A stretch of 64,000 bases of DNA from Bacteroidota bacterium (GTDB taxonomy: Bacteria; Bacteroidota; Bacteroidia; Bacteroidales; UBA10428). The stretch's first letter is position 1. The number at the start of each line of letters is the position of its first letter. Under the pieces are notes generated by a model. That model had not been told where the DNA came from. It searched no databases and saw nothing but the letters and a program-made list of their open reading frames with translations. The stretch lies in the NCBI GenBank assembly GCA_023442525.1, contig JAEZZA010000031.1, forward strand, positions 248,001 through 312,000. Direction: 5' to 3'. The translations under genes were made by a program, and so were the position numbers. Shown here in pieces: positions 36,808-45,654 of the stretch.

Positions 36808-38475
36808 TCAGAAACTAAGATCTAATCCTATGCTGAATATCAGGTTATCTTTGTAATAGGTATCGGTAACCTGTACATCCTGTGTGCCCGATACAGTTTG
36901 TCTTTCCACAGTATAGGTTTTGGTACCTTTGTTATAAGCGGAATAAAGTGCACCGGCATTGATCATGATTTTATCGTTGATCTTATATCCAAGTCCACCG
37001 CCAAACGTACTTGAAGTAAGACTGAAACTTAAATCGCTCTGGTAATCTTTTCCAACTCCTGTCTGGGCATACAGGTATCCAAGGCTTGCAAACAGTTTTT
37101 CTGTTATGCCATATTCCAAGCCCAGCCCAAGTTCCATATAATTTTTGTCGATAATCTTTTCATTAGCCACTTCTTCACCATGCAGCGTTTTTCCGTAATT
37201 GGCCTTCTTATCCCAATAATAGTGGAATCCGGCAGTAGCTGAGAACTTGGGGGTAATCTTATAGTCCACTCCCAGTGACATCATTGCCGGCATATCGCTT
37301 CTTACTTTTGCTCCATTCGGGAACATGGTAACGGGCGTTGCCGGTGCAGTTGTTGTATCGAAACCTATAATGAAATCGCTTTTGGTTTCATTTTCAAGTT
37401 CAATTTTCGTCATGAATTCATATTTGAATCCAATGTTCAGTTTTTCGTTTACGGCTATATTGATACCGATAATGGGCGTTATTCCACTACCCTTCTGAAC
37501 TACATCGGCTTCCTGGTTAAAGGTTAAAGCGGTAACGGCTGCATTTTGGGTAGCTGACTGCGATGCTGCAGTATATTGGGCAGCAGCTTGTGTAGTAGCG
37601 CCCTGTATCTGAGCAATCTGAAGGTTTGTGGGAATTCCCATCTGGCTTAAGCCTCCTTCAATCTGTGCTCTTTGCTCGGCAGTGATTGCACCCATATTCT
37701 GTGCATCCTCAAGTGTTGCCGTACTCGGAATTCCGGCACCCATCATTGCACCCATTGAGTTGGCAATTCCTGTAGCTCCGCTGGCGCCCATAGCAGCCTG
37801 TACTGCGAGATTTGTAAATGCATTGCTAACCCCTACCCAGTTTTCGCCCATGCGAACTTCAACATTCCTAAGATATCCTTCATAGGTGTTTTTTGCAGAT
37901 ACGTAACGGGCACCCGCATAAATTGAAATCATATCAGTGAGCTGATAGGAAAGTCCGAGCTGATAACCTAAGAAAATAGATGTGCCTTTAAAATAAACAT
38001 CTCTTCTGTAATCTGAAGGAACACCAAGAATATCACTGAAAACACCTTTCATATCAGAAACACCGAATTCAAAAGCGGGCAACCCATCTTCAAATGTGGC
38101 GCCACCGCCGCCGCCTATGGGATTGAATCCAAATGAAACGGCTATCTTGTTCATCTTCCAGGTAGCATAGATACTGGGGAAAACAGGAACTTTTATGTCG
38201 CCGAGATATTTCTTGGGTGTCGGATTAAACAGACTATAATCATTGGTCACATCCTTGTTCTGGAATATAGTCTGGGAACTCAGTGAAAAATGAAAACCAT
38301 CTTTGAGTTTGGTAAGTCCTGCAGGGTTAAAGTAAACAGCATCGGGTCCAATGGCAGCATCTCTTACCAATGTGCGAACCCAGTATGCGCTCTGGTTGCT
38401 ATTGGTCACTATTCCACCGCCATATACGGTTGCAACGAGAAGAACGAGACCTGTGATCACTAATAATTTTTTCAT
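36808..38475 (-). CDS. FadL/OmpP1-family outer-membrane transporter with Ala/Gln-rich insert
   Basis: A 555-aa beta-barrel protein. Signal peptide to about residue 20, then the FadL-type start GGIVTNSNQSAYWVRTL and DAVYFNPAGLTKL. The last strand ends IFSIGLDLSF. FadL proteins take up long-chain fatty acids or hydrophobics across the outer membrane. Residues about 205-320 are an insert rich in Ala, Gln, Gly and Met (GASGATGIANSMGAMMGAGI and similar) not expected in the E. coli protein. ATG 38475 is chosen because the in-frame upstream ATG (38550) would prepend 25 residues before the signal peptide. Confidence 0.88.
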   Translation of the reverse strand: MKKLLVITGLVLLVATVYGGGIVTNSNQSAYWVRTLVRDAAIGPDAVYFNPAGLTKLKDGFHFSLSSQTIFQNKDVTNDYSLFNPTPKKYLGDIKVPVFPSIYATWKMNKIAVSFGFNPIGGGGGATFEDGLPAFEFGVSDMKGVFSDILGVPSDYRRDVYFKGTSIFLGYQLGLSYQLTDMISIYAGARYVSAKNTYEGYLRNVEVRMGENWVGVSNAFTNLAVQAAMGASGATGIANSMGAMMGAGIPSTATLEDAQNMGAITAEQRAQIEGGLSQMGIPTNLQIAQIQGATTQAAAQYTAASQSATQNAAVTALTFNQEADVVQKGSGITPIIGINIAVNEKLNIGFKYEFMTKIELENETKSDFIIGFDTTTAPATPVTMFPNGAKVRSDMPAMMSLGVDYKITPKFSATAGFHYYWDKKANYGKTLHGEEVANEKIIDKNYMELGLGLEYGITEKLFASLGYLYAQTGVGKDYQSDLSFSLTSSTFGGGLGYKINDKIMINAGALYSAYNKGTKTYTVERQTVSGTQDVQVTDTYYKDNLIFSIGLDLSF

Positions 38476-38603
38476 AGATGATTGTTTTCGAGTTAGTAAT
38501 TGGCGAAATATAAGTAATAAGTTAATAGGTGCTACTATAGTTATCAACAATTTGGAAAATCGTATACCATATTTTATTTACTTTGTCGGAAATTATTTGC
38601 ACG

Positions 38604-39980
38604 ATGGCCATTCATAAACCCGGCATTCCTAAAGGCACGAGAGATTTCGGACCTGTGGAAATGTCTAAACGGAATTATATCTTCAATGTCATTAAAGAGG
38701 TTTTCCGGAACCATGGATATTCACAGATTGAAACTCCGGCAATGGAAAACCTGGATACACTCCTTGGTAAATACGGCGAAGAAGGAGATAAGCTTTTATT
38801 CAAAATCCTGAATTCGGGTGATTTTTTAAATGGTGTTGATTCCAAGACTCTCTTCAATGAAAATCCAAATGCAGCAGCACTTAAAATAAGTGAAAAAGGA
38901 CTGAGATACGATCTTACGGTTCCCTTTGCCCGTTACGTGGTGCAGCATCAGAACGAAATTCAGTTTCCGTTCCGGCGTTACCAGATACAGCCGGTATGGC
39001 GTGCCGACAGGCCGCAGAAAGGACGTTACCGCGAATTTTATCAGTGCGATGCCGATGTTATCGGCAGTGATTCACTTCTGAACGAAGCGGACCTGATCCG
39101 GATCATTGATGAGGTATTTTCTGAGCTAAAAATCAGGGTAAAAATCAAAATTAACAACCGGAAACTTCTTGCCGGTATTGCAGAATACATAGGCCACACC
39201 GATAAAATCACGGATATCACCGTTGCCATCGACAAACTCGAAAAGATCGGCCGCGAAGCTGTGAACCAGGAATTGCAGAACAAGGGGATCAGTCCTGTAG
39301 GAATTAATAAACTGGAACCTTTTTTTACTTTGCCGGGTGAAAACCTGGAAAAGCTGAAGGGACTAGAAAAGCTGATCGGAACAAGTGATATTGCTAAAAA
39401 AGGCATCGGCGAAATGGAATTCCTGCTTTCACTACTTGGAAAGCAGAACAATAATTCACTCGTGGAATTTGATATCGCACTGGCAAGGGGACTTAACTAT
39501 TACACCGGTACCATTATTGAAGTCAAGGCGATGGATGTGGAAATAGGCAGTATATGCGGAGGAGGAAGATATGATGATCTCACGGGCATATTTGGCTTAA
39601 AAGACATATCAGGTGTAGGTGTTTCATTCGGAGCCGACCGGATATACGATGTAATGGAACTACTTAAGCTATTTCCTGCTGAGACACTGCAGTCGTCGAT
39701 GGTACTGTTTGCGAATTTCGGAAACAAGGAAGCGCTGTATTGTCTGGAACTAGTATCAGACCTGCATAGGAAAGGTATTCCGGCCGAGCTCTATCCCGAT
39801 GCTGCAAAGCTTAAGAAGCAGCTTGCCTATGCTGATGCCCGCAAGATACGATATATTGTTCTTGCAGGTGAAGATGAAATAAGCAAAGGCATTCTTACGG
39901 TAAGGGATATGCAAACCGGTGAACAGTTTAATAAGGGGTATCTGGAGCTTGTTGAGTTATTGCGGGGTGGCGACAGGTAA
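38604..39980 (+). CDS. hisS: Histidyl-tRNA synthetase
   Basis: Charges tRNA-His. The 458-aa class II synthetase begins KPGIPKGTRDFGP, has motif 2 YRREFYQ-like RYREFYQCDADVIG, the histidine A motif ALARGLNYYTGTIIEV and motif 3 GVSFGADRIYDVM, and a C-terminal anticodon-binding domain. The plausible start is ATG 38604; the frame is open to a TTG further up, which would add seven residues with no homology. A dispersed REP-like element follows the stop. Confidence 0.96.
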   Translation: MAIHKPGIPKGTRDFGPVEMSKRNYIFNVIKEVFRNHGYSQIETPAMENLDTLLGKYGEEGDKLLFKILNSGDFLNGVDSKTLFNENPNAAALKISEKGLRYDLTVPFARYVVQHQNEIQFPFRRYQIQPVWRADRPQKGRYREFYQCDADVIGSDSLLNEADLIRIIDEVFSELKIRVKIKINNRKLLAGIAEYIGHTDKITDITVAIDKLEKIGREAVNQELQNKGISPVGINKLEPFFTLPGENLEKLKGLEKLIGTSDIAKKGIGEMEFLLSLLGKQNNNSLVEFDIALARGLNYYTGTIIEVKAMDVEIGSICGGGRYDDLTGIFGLKDISGVGVSFGADRIYDVMELLKLFPAETLQSSMVLFANFGNKEALYCLELVSDLHRKGIPAELYPDAAKLKKQLAYADARKIRYIVLAGEDEISKGILTVRDMQTGEQFNKGYLELVELLRGGDR

Positions 39981-39986
39981 TGAATA

Positions 39987-40066
39987 GATTCCTGCCTGCC
40001 GTTCAATGGCCTGCGCGGTGGCAGACAGGGCTTCGCCCGCAGGAAACGGGCTCGCAATGACCGTCC
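39987..40066 (-). repeat. Dispersed REP-like element, copy 1 (inverted)
   Basis: Reverse complement reads GGTCATTGCGAGCC, then GAAGCCCTG, GGCAGGCAGGAATCT. The same words occur at 50651 and again at 63989. It lies between two convergent genes. Confidence 0.75.
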
Positions 40067-40069
40067 TGA

Positions 40070-41506
40070 TTAAAATATATCGTCTACCAATCTTCTCTCC
40101 GGAGCGATGGGGTATTTATTATCGGGAGCAAAGGTGGGTTTTCGAAGGATCCATTTGCCCCTTGTGAAATCGGGGAAATCGACCAGCGCTCCGCCGCGGG
40201 CAACCGACATTTCGGAGAGGGCCGACACGGCACTCCACGCTGCAGCATCGTAAGCATCAAGTGGTACCGGCTTTCTGTTTCGTACGGCATCAAAGAAGTC
40301 GTACAACATGATATAATCCATTCCGCCATGACCCCCGCCTTCGGCCTCGGCTCCTCTTTCACGCCAATACAAATGATCGTAACGACTTACCCATTCTTCC
40401 GATTTATCCCATTCATGCGGATTTTTAGTTTTGCCTTCCACATAAATGGTATTGCCATCGTTATACCAGAGTCCGTTGGTCCCCTCTACCCTGAATCCTA
40501 AGGAATACGGCCTGGGAAGGTTCGTATCATGCGTAACAATGATGGTTTCGCCATTGGCACATTTGATCATGGATGTCACAATGTCGCCAAGGTTGAAATT
40601 GATTTTGGCATAGGGATGTTCATTTCCTCCATTATCAATAATGAACTGGTGCAAACCGCGCGATTTCGAAGCCATTGCCGAAAGAGTAAGAAACCGGTTT
40701 CCGCGGTTAATATCAAGAAAAGTACCCACAGGACCAATCCCGTGGGTCGGATAAAGATCGCCGTTTCGCCTGATGGAATGCAAGGCCCGCCATTGAGCTT
40801 CGGCATACGCCTCTTTTCCCATCTTCAATGCGCCGCCTTTGGTATATTCGTACTGTACACCGTCGTTGAACTTTACTGCGCGCAGATCGTGCTCGTATCC
40901 GCACCTGCAGTGAATAAGCTCGCCGAACAAATTGGTACGAATCATATTTAAGATGGCCATCACATCTCTCCTGTAGCAGACGTTTTCCATAATCATCAAT
41001 TCCCTGCCGGTTTCTTCATGCACGTTAACCAGGTCCCAGCATTCCTCCAGTGTATTGGCAGCAGACACTTCCACGGCCGTATAAGGAACCCCGGATCTCA
41101 TCGATGCAACCGACATCGGTACATGCCATTCCCAGGGTGTCGCAATAATTACAGCATCGAGAGTTTCTTTTTCAAGCATATCCTTAAAGGAGTATTCACT
41201 ACCTGTGTAAACCTTAGGCTGTTTTACCCCTTTTGAACCGAATAACCGGGCGGCGGAATCGAGTGAGGATTTTCTGATATCGCAGATGGCGACAATTTCC
41301 ACGTTTTTCAGCGCCAAAGTATCGCTAATATGGCTCCTGCCCCTGCTTCCCACACCAATGAAACCGGCCCTGACCGGGGCCTGCTGATCACTTTTCTTTT
41401 CCCGGCTTCCGGCAGGCTGCACTGTTTCAGCTCTCACACCATTCATGCTTAATATTCCTGCACCTGCCAGTGCACTCTTTTTCAGAAAATCCCGTCTGTT
41501 TGACAT
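40070..41506 (-). CDS. Exported Gfo/Idh/MocA-family oxidoreductase
   Basis: A 478-aa protein with a twin-arginine signal (SNRRDFLKKSALAGAGILSM). A Rossmann fold follows (RAGFIGVGSRGRSHI, GxGxxG variant), with the catalytic block TPWEWHVPM and EVSAANTLEECW in place of the usual EKP. The C-terminal half is the GFO_IDH_MocA_C domain. Such Tat-exported members act on glycans, in some cases as NAD-dependent glycosidases. It is near the GH51 arabinofuranosidase on the same strand, so a role in polysaccharide use is plausible but unproven. Confidence 0.85.
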   Translation of the reverse strand: MSNRRDFLKKSALAGAGILSMNGVRAETVQPAGSREKKSDQQAPVRAGFIGVGSRGRSHISDTLALKNVEIVAICDIRKSSLDSAARLFGSKGVKQPKVYTGSEYSFKDMLEKETLDAVIIATPWEWHVPMSVASMRSGVPYTAVEVSAANTLEECWDLVNVHEETGRELMIMENVCYRRDVMAILNMIRTNLFGELIHCRCGYEHDLRAVKFNDGVQYEYTKGGALKMGKEAYAEAQWRALHSIRRNGDLYPTHGIGPVGTFLDINRGNRFLTLSAMASKSRGLHQFIIDNGGNEHPYAKINFNLGDIVTSMIKCANGETIIVTHDTNLPRPYSLGFRVEGTNGLWYNDGNTIYVEGKTKNPHEWDKSEEWVSRYDHLYWRERGAEAEGGGHGGMDYIMLYDFFDAVRNRKPVPLDAYDAAAWSAVSALSEMSVARGGALVDFPDFTRGKWILRKPTFAPDNKYPIAPERRLVDDIF

Positions 41507-41543
41507 AGTTTTAATGTTACTGTTTTTATAATGCGATTTGTAT

Positions 41544-41570
41544 AGGCTACAGGCTACAGGCTACAGGCTA
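41544..41570. repeat. 7-bp tandem repeat (AGGCTAC x 3.9)
   Basis: Three full copies and one partial AGGCTAC in the 66-bp gap between two minus-strand genes. Confidence 0.9.
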
Positions 41571-41571
41571 A

Positions 41572-43107
41572 TTATAATTCTAATACCACCACCGATGCCG
41601 GGGGGAGCTTCACGTTCAGGTTATTCTTTGAGACTTTGGCTCCGTTAAAAGGAGTTGCACGAACCACATCCGGTTTTTCGAATGTGTTTATAGCTGCAAC
41701 TTCCTTTGAAGTCAGGACAGTGCCGGTTACTTTACCAGCAGTCATTCCTCTGACATCGATGTTCAATTCTATTTCCTTATGCAGATCGGCATTGGTGAAT
41801 GAAATATGCACCTTGCCGGCTTTATCGCGTGATGCCGATGCAGTTACTGCCGGTATACTTTGTCCGTTCATGGTAATCGCCGGTGATTTAAAGGTGAGAG
41901 GTATCAAAGCGGCATCCTGGTGTACCTTATACATTTCAAAGACATAATAAGTAGGGGTAAGTACCATCTTCGGACCATCGGTAAGGATAATCGACTGGAG
42001 TACATTTACCATCTGGGCAATATTGGCACCCTTCACCCTGTCGCAATGGTTATTGAAAATATTCAGATTAATACCGGCAACAAGAGCATCACGCATGGTA
42101 TTCTGCTGAAACAGGAAACCTGGATTTGTTCCCGGTTCAACATCGTGCCATACACCCCATTCGTCGACAAACAGGCCAACTCTTTTCTGCGGATCGTACC
42201 GGTCCATAACAGTAGAATGTTTGGTTACCAGTTCATCCATGTAAAGAGTACTTTTTATGGTTTTGAAATACTCTTCTTCGGTGAAACGGGTGGCAGATCC
42301 CTTATACTGCCAGTTATGGGTAATGGTATAATGATGAAGTGAAATAGCGCTCATCTGGTTCAGCGGTATATTTTTCATCAGGGTTTCAGTCCAGTGATAG
42401 TCGTCGGAACTTGGCCCGCCTGCAATCTTGTATAACCTGTTGTCTCCGTAATTTCTGCAATATGTTGCATATCGTTTGTACTGGTCGGCATAAAACTCAG
42501 CAGTCATGTTGCCGCCGCATCCCCAGTTTTCATTTCCAACGCCCCAGAATTTAACCTTCCAGGGTTTTTCTCTGCCGTTCTGACGTCGCATGTCGGCCAT
42601 GGGACTCTTGCCATCGAACGTAATATATTCAACCCATTTCGACATTTCTTCTACGGTGCCGCTGCCCAGATTTCCACAGATGTAAGGTTCGGTACCAATC
42701 TGTTCACAAAGATCGAGAAATTCATGAGTGCCAAAGCTGTTATCTTCCACAACGCCACCCCAGTGTGTGTTAATCATTTGTGGACGTTTGTCGCGAGGTC
42801 CGATACCATCCATCCAATGATATTCATCGGCAAAGCAACCTCCCGGCCAACGAAGGTTTGGAATAGCGATTCGCTTTAAGGCATCTACAACATCATTTCT
42901 GATTCCGCGTGTATTGGGTATCGGCGAATCTTCACCAACCCAGATGCCGCCATATATGCAATGTCCCAGGTGTTCTGAAAAATTGCCGTAAATATGCCTG
43001 CTGATGGTATCTTTAGTGATGTCCGTGTTGAGAACGAAACTTGTCTGAGCCTTGAGTGTCAGAGTCAGGCCCAGAATCAGTAAGCTGAGAGTACTAGTCT
43101 TGATCAT
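41572..43107 (-). CDS. GH51 alpha-L-arabinofuranosidase
   Basis: A 511-aa secreted glycosidase. Signal peptide MIKTSTLSLLILGLTLTLKA. The (beta/alpha)8 barrel holds acid/base Glu193 in WGVGNENWG and nucleophile Glu316 in VDEWGVW. A beta-sandwich C-terminal domain ends LPPASVVVLEL. It should release arabinose from arabinan or arabinoxylan side chains. ATG 43107 is chosen because it gives a clean signal peptide and avoids overlap with the gene ending at 43125. No other sugar genes form a clear utilisation locus here. Confidence 0.94.
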   Translation of the reverse strand: MIKTSTLSLLILGLTLTLKAQTSFVLNTDITKDTISRHIYGNFSEHLGHCIYGGIWVGEDSPIPNTRGIRNDVVDALKRIAIPNLRWPGGCFADEYHWMDGIGPRDKRPQMINTHWGGVVEDNSFGTHEFLDLCEQIGTEPYICGNLGSGTVEEMSKWVEYITFDGKSPMADMRRQNGREKPWKVKFWGVGNENWGCGGNMTAEFYADQYKRYATYCRNYGDNRLYKIAGGPSSDDYHWTETLMKNIPLNQMSAISLHHYTITHNWQYKGSATRFTEEEYFKTIKSTLYMDELVTKHSTVMDRYDPQKRVGLFVDEWGVWHDVEPGTNPGFLFQQNTMRDALVAGINLNIFNNHCDRVKGANIAQMVNVLQSIILTDGPKMVLTPTYYVFEMYKVHQDAALIPLTFKSPAITMNGQSIPAVTASASRDKAGKVHISFTNADLHKEIELNIDVRGMTAGKVTGTVLTSKEVAAINTFEKPDVVRATPFNGAKVSKNNLNVKLPPASVVVLEL

Positions 43108-43124
43108 ATCAGAGTTTTTGATTA

Positions 43125-44030
43125 TTAAAATTGCGTCATCCATGCATCCGGATGAGATTCATTCCGGATACGGCTAAGTTCTTTTACTGCCATTTCCTTA
43201 TCATCAAATGATGCAAATGATACAGCATAAAGATCACCAATTTTACCGAATTTTTCTGCTTTATAACCCATAATCTGCAAGGAGTCCACCAGTTCATCGG
43301 CGTTAATTTCATTCCTGAAACATCCGGCAACAATATAATACCTGTAACTCTCCCGAACCTCAGAATCAGGAATTGGTATTTCATTGCCTCTACTAATCTG
43401 AACCGTGGTGTCCTTAACAGCAGCCATCATTGAATCAGCAAGCCGGTTCAGAACGGATTCATCCAGGAAGTCTGACTGCTTTTTCGTTTTTATCATGCCT
43501 CTTACCGGATCTTTCAGAGAAAAAAAGGCGATAACCAGAATATTTGCCACCAGAATCACTGCAACCCATTTTGCGACCTGTGATTTCAGAAAAGTTTTCA
43601 ATGTAATTGACTTTTGGGTAGCAACTTTAACAGGATCCGGGTTTCGATCGAATGGCAACTGGTCACCTGTAACCGTTTGAGGTTCCGGTTCCGGTTCCGT
43701 CTCGACTGATAAGGTTGCATTTTCAGGTGTAAAAATTATTTTCCCTTTTTCATCCCTGCAAAGACTCCCGAGGCTTTCGATTGTGACGGTGCCACCCGAG
43801 TCGAGAGTTCGGAGAAGCTGATTGGTATAGTCGCTGAGCAGTTGCTGTGCAACATCTGCTTCCATATTCTCCGTCCTCATTATGTAATCAACAAGCAGGC
43901 AGTCATTATTTTTCAATAATTCATTAAAAACAACAATGCGGGGTTCCTGCTGCCGGATAATAAATGCCCCGAAATCGGGAATAATCACTCTCAGATTGTT
44001 AGTCAGCAGTGAGACAATTTTTTGCTCCAT
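43125..44030 (-). CDS. HU-CCDC81/SPOR domain membrane protein
   Basis: A 301-aa protein with three parts. An N-terminal HU-like CCDC81 domain spans about residues 1-100 (VIIPDFGAFIIRQQEPRIVV). A single membrane helix lies about 152-172 (WVAVILVANILVIAFFSL). A C-terminal SPOR domain runs from about 225 to 300 (RYYIVAGCFRNEINADELVD). SPOR domains bind denuded peptidoglycan at division sites and the HU-like part suggests DNA or protein binding inside. This arrangement is common in Bacteroidota and suggests an envelope or division role. Confidence 0.85.
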   Translation of the reverse strand: MEQKIVSLLTNNLRVIIPDFGAFIIRQQEPRIVVFNELLKNNDCLLVDYIMRTENMEADVAQQLLSDYTNQLLRTLDSGGTVTIESLGSLCRDEKGKIIFTPENATLSVETEPEPEPQTVTGDQLPFDRNPDPVKVATQKSITLKTFLKSQVAKWVAVILVANILVIAFFSLKDPVRGMIKTKKQSDFLDESVLNRLADSMMAAVKDTTVQISRGNEIPIPDSEVRESYRYYIVAGCFRNEINADELVDSLQIMGYKAEKFGKIGDLYAVSFASFDDKEMAVKELSRIRNESHPDAWMTQF

Positions 44031-44221
44031 CAGATCAACTTATATGTAATGAGAAAGATAACATACCAAAATAGGTATTTTATGTTAATATCCGGGGCTC
44101 TGAATGAAAAAAGTTGTAAACATGCTTAATCGGTTACATCATTTTCAATTAAAATAGGATACACGTTATAAACTCTTGTATTTTTATGTTATCTTGCATT
44201 ATATAATAGAAAACCAAATCA

Positions 44222-44989
44222 ATGAGCTTAAAAAAGATATTGGGTATCGATGTTGGAGGTTCCGGTATCAAAGGTGCCCCGGTAGATACAAAAACCGGAA
44301 AACTGCTTGACGATCGCTTCCGGATTCCTACACCTGAACCTTCCAATCCCGAGAAGGTAGCCAAAACCATTAAACAGGTTGTTAAACATTTCAAGTGGAA
44401 AGGGGCAGTTGGTGTTGGTTTTCCCACAGTTGTACAGGATGGGGTGGTTAAAACCGCAGCCAATATTGATAAATCCTGGATAAACACCGATGCAAAAAAG
44501 TTATTCAGTGAAGTAACCGGATTACCTGTATGGGTTACCAACGACGCTGATGCTGCAGGTCTTGCAGAAGTTAAGCTTGGTGCCGGAGCGGGATTTAAGG
44601 GCGCCGTAGTTGTGTTGACTATTGGTACCGGCATCGGAACATCTTTGTTTTACAAAGGCAGGTTATATCCGAATACGGAATTCGGGCATGTGGAATTCAA
44701 AGGTATGGATGCCGAAATCTACACTTCGGATGCTGCACGGAAGAAAGAAGACCTCGACTGGGAAACCTGGGGTGTGAGGTTAAATGAATATTTATCGCAT
44801 ATTGAATTTCTTACATGGCCCGAACTGATTATACTTGGCGGAGGGGCAAGTAAAAAGCTCGATCTGTTCCAGAATCAGCTTAAACTGAAAGCAAAAGTTG
44901 TTCCGGCCCGTTTTCTGAACGAAGCCGGCATTATAGGTGCTGCAATGGCAGCCAAGGTAAACTTCAAGAAGAAGAAGAAGAAGAAGTAA
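44222..44989 (+). CDS. ppgK: ROK-family polyphosphate glucokinase
   Basis: A 255-aa sugar kinase. DVGGSGIKGA is the phosphate loop, VTNDADAAGLAEV the catalytic-region Asp, and LTIGTGIGTSLF the second phosphate motif; the overall match is to polyphosphate/ATP glucokinases. It phosphorylates glucose to glucose-6-phosphate. The C-terminal tail is a run of seven lysines encoded by an AAG repeat that overlaps recR by 26 bp, read in the opposite direction as six serines. Confidence 0.85.
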   Translation: MSLKKILGIDVGGSGIKGAPVDTKTGKLLDDRFRIPTPEPSNPEKVAKTIKQVVKHFKWKGAVGVGFPTVVQDGVVKTAANIDKSWINTDAKKLFSEVTGLPVWVTNDADAAGLAEVKLGAGAGFKGAVVVLTIGTGIGTSLFYKGRLYPNTEFGHVEFKGMDAEIYTSDAARKKEDLDWETWGVRLNEYLSHIEFLTWPELIILGGGASKKLDLFQNQLKLKAKVVPARFLNEAGIIGAAMAAKVNFKKKKKKK

Positions 44990-45590
44990 AAGGAATCCGG
45001 TTCACGAGCGACCGGCCAAGTGTGACTTCATCGGTATATTCGAGTTCATCGCCAATTGATACTCCCCGTGCCAGGGTGGAGATGGTAATATTATATCCGT
45101 TTAAGCGACGATACAGGTAGAAATTGGTGGTATCACCTTCCATAGTGGCACTTAAAGCCAGTATAATTTCGTTGATCCCGCCGTTTTTTAACCGTTCTTC
45201 AAGGGTGTTTATATTCAGATCGGAGGGTCCAAGTCCGTCCATCGGCGAGATCTTTCCTCCCAGCACATGATATACTCCCCGGAATTGCTGCGTATTCTCT
45301 ATGATCATCACATCCTTTATACTCTCAACAACACAGATGATCGACTGATCGCGTCGTTTATCACTGCAAACGCCGCATATATCTCTATCGCAGATATTAT
45401 GGCATACGGTACAGAATTTAAGATCGCTGCCCAGTCGTATTAACGCCTTACCGAACGATTCGAGCTTTGAACGGTCGTTTTTGATCAGGTGCAATACCAA
45501 TCTGAGAGCGGTTTTCTGGCCAATGCCCGGTAACGATGCGAATTCATTCACCGCTTCTTCCAGCAGCCGGGAGGGGTAATTTAAATTCAT
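44964..45590 (-). CDS. recR: Recombination mediator RecR
   Basis: A 208-aa protein of the RecFOR gap-repair pathway. Helix-hairpin-helix LPGIGQKTALRLVLHL (about residues 17-32), zinc finger CTVCHNICDRDICGVC and Toprim motif ICVVESIKDVMII are all present. RecR normally ends at RTPF; here it reads NRIPFTSSSSSS. The extra Ser run is encoded by the antiparallel strand of the neighbouring ppgK lysine tail. Convergent with ppgK. Confidence 0.94.
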   Translation of the reverse strand: MNLNYPSRLLEEAVNEFASLPGIGQKTALRLVLHLIKNDRSKLESFGKALIRLGSDLKFCTVCHNICDRDICGVCSDKRRDQSIICVVESIKDVMIIENTQQFRGVYHVLGGKISPMDGLGPSDLNINTLEERLKNGGINEIILALSATMEGDTTNFYLYRRLNGYNITISTLARGVSIGDELEYTDEVTLGRSLVNRIPFTSSSSSS

Positions 45591-45610
45591 CGCTTTTGAA
45601 GAATAAACCC

Positions 45611-45618
45611 CAAAAATA
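45611..45618 (-). promoter_or_regulatory. -7 box TAttTTTG for recR
   Basis: Exact minus-strand consensus 20 nt before the recR ATG. A one-mismatch plus-strand box TAtcTTTa (45619-45626) adjoins it and may serve the symporter at 45655. Confidence 0.5.
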
Positions 45619-45654
45619 TATCTTTACCGAGAGAATTCCACTAAAAGGCTGCCA

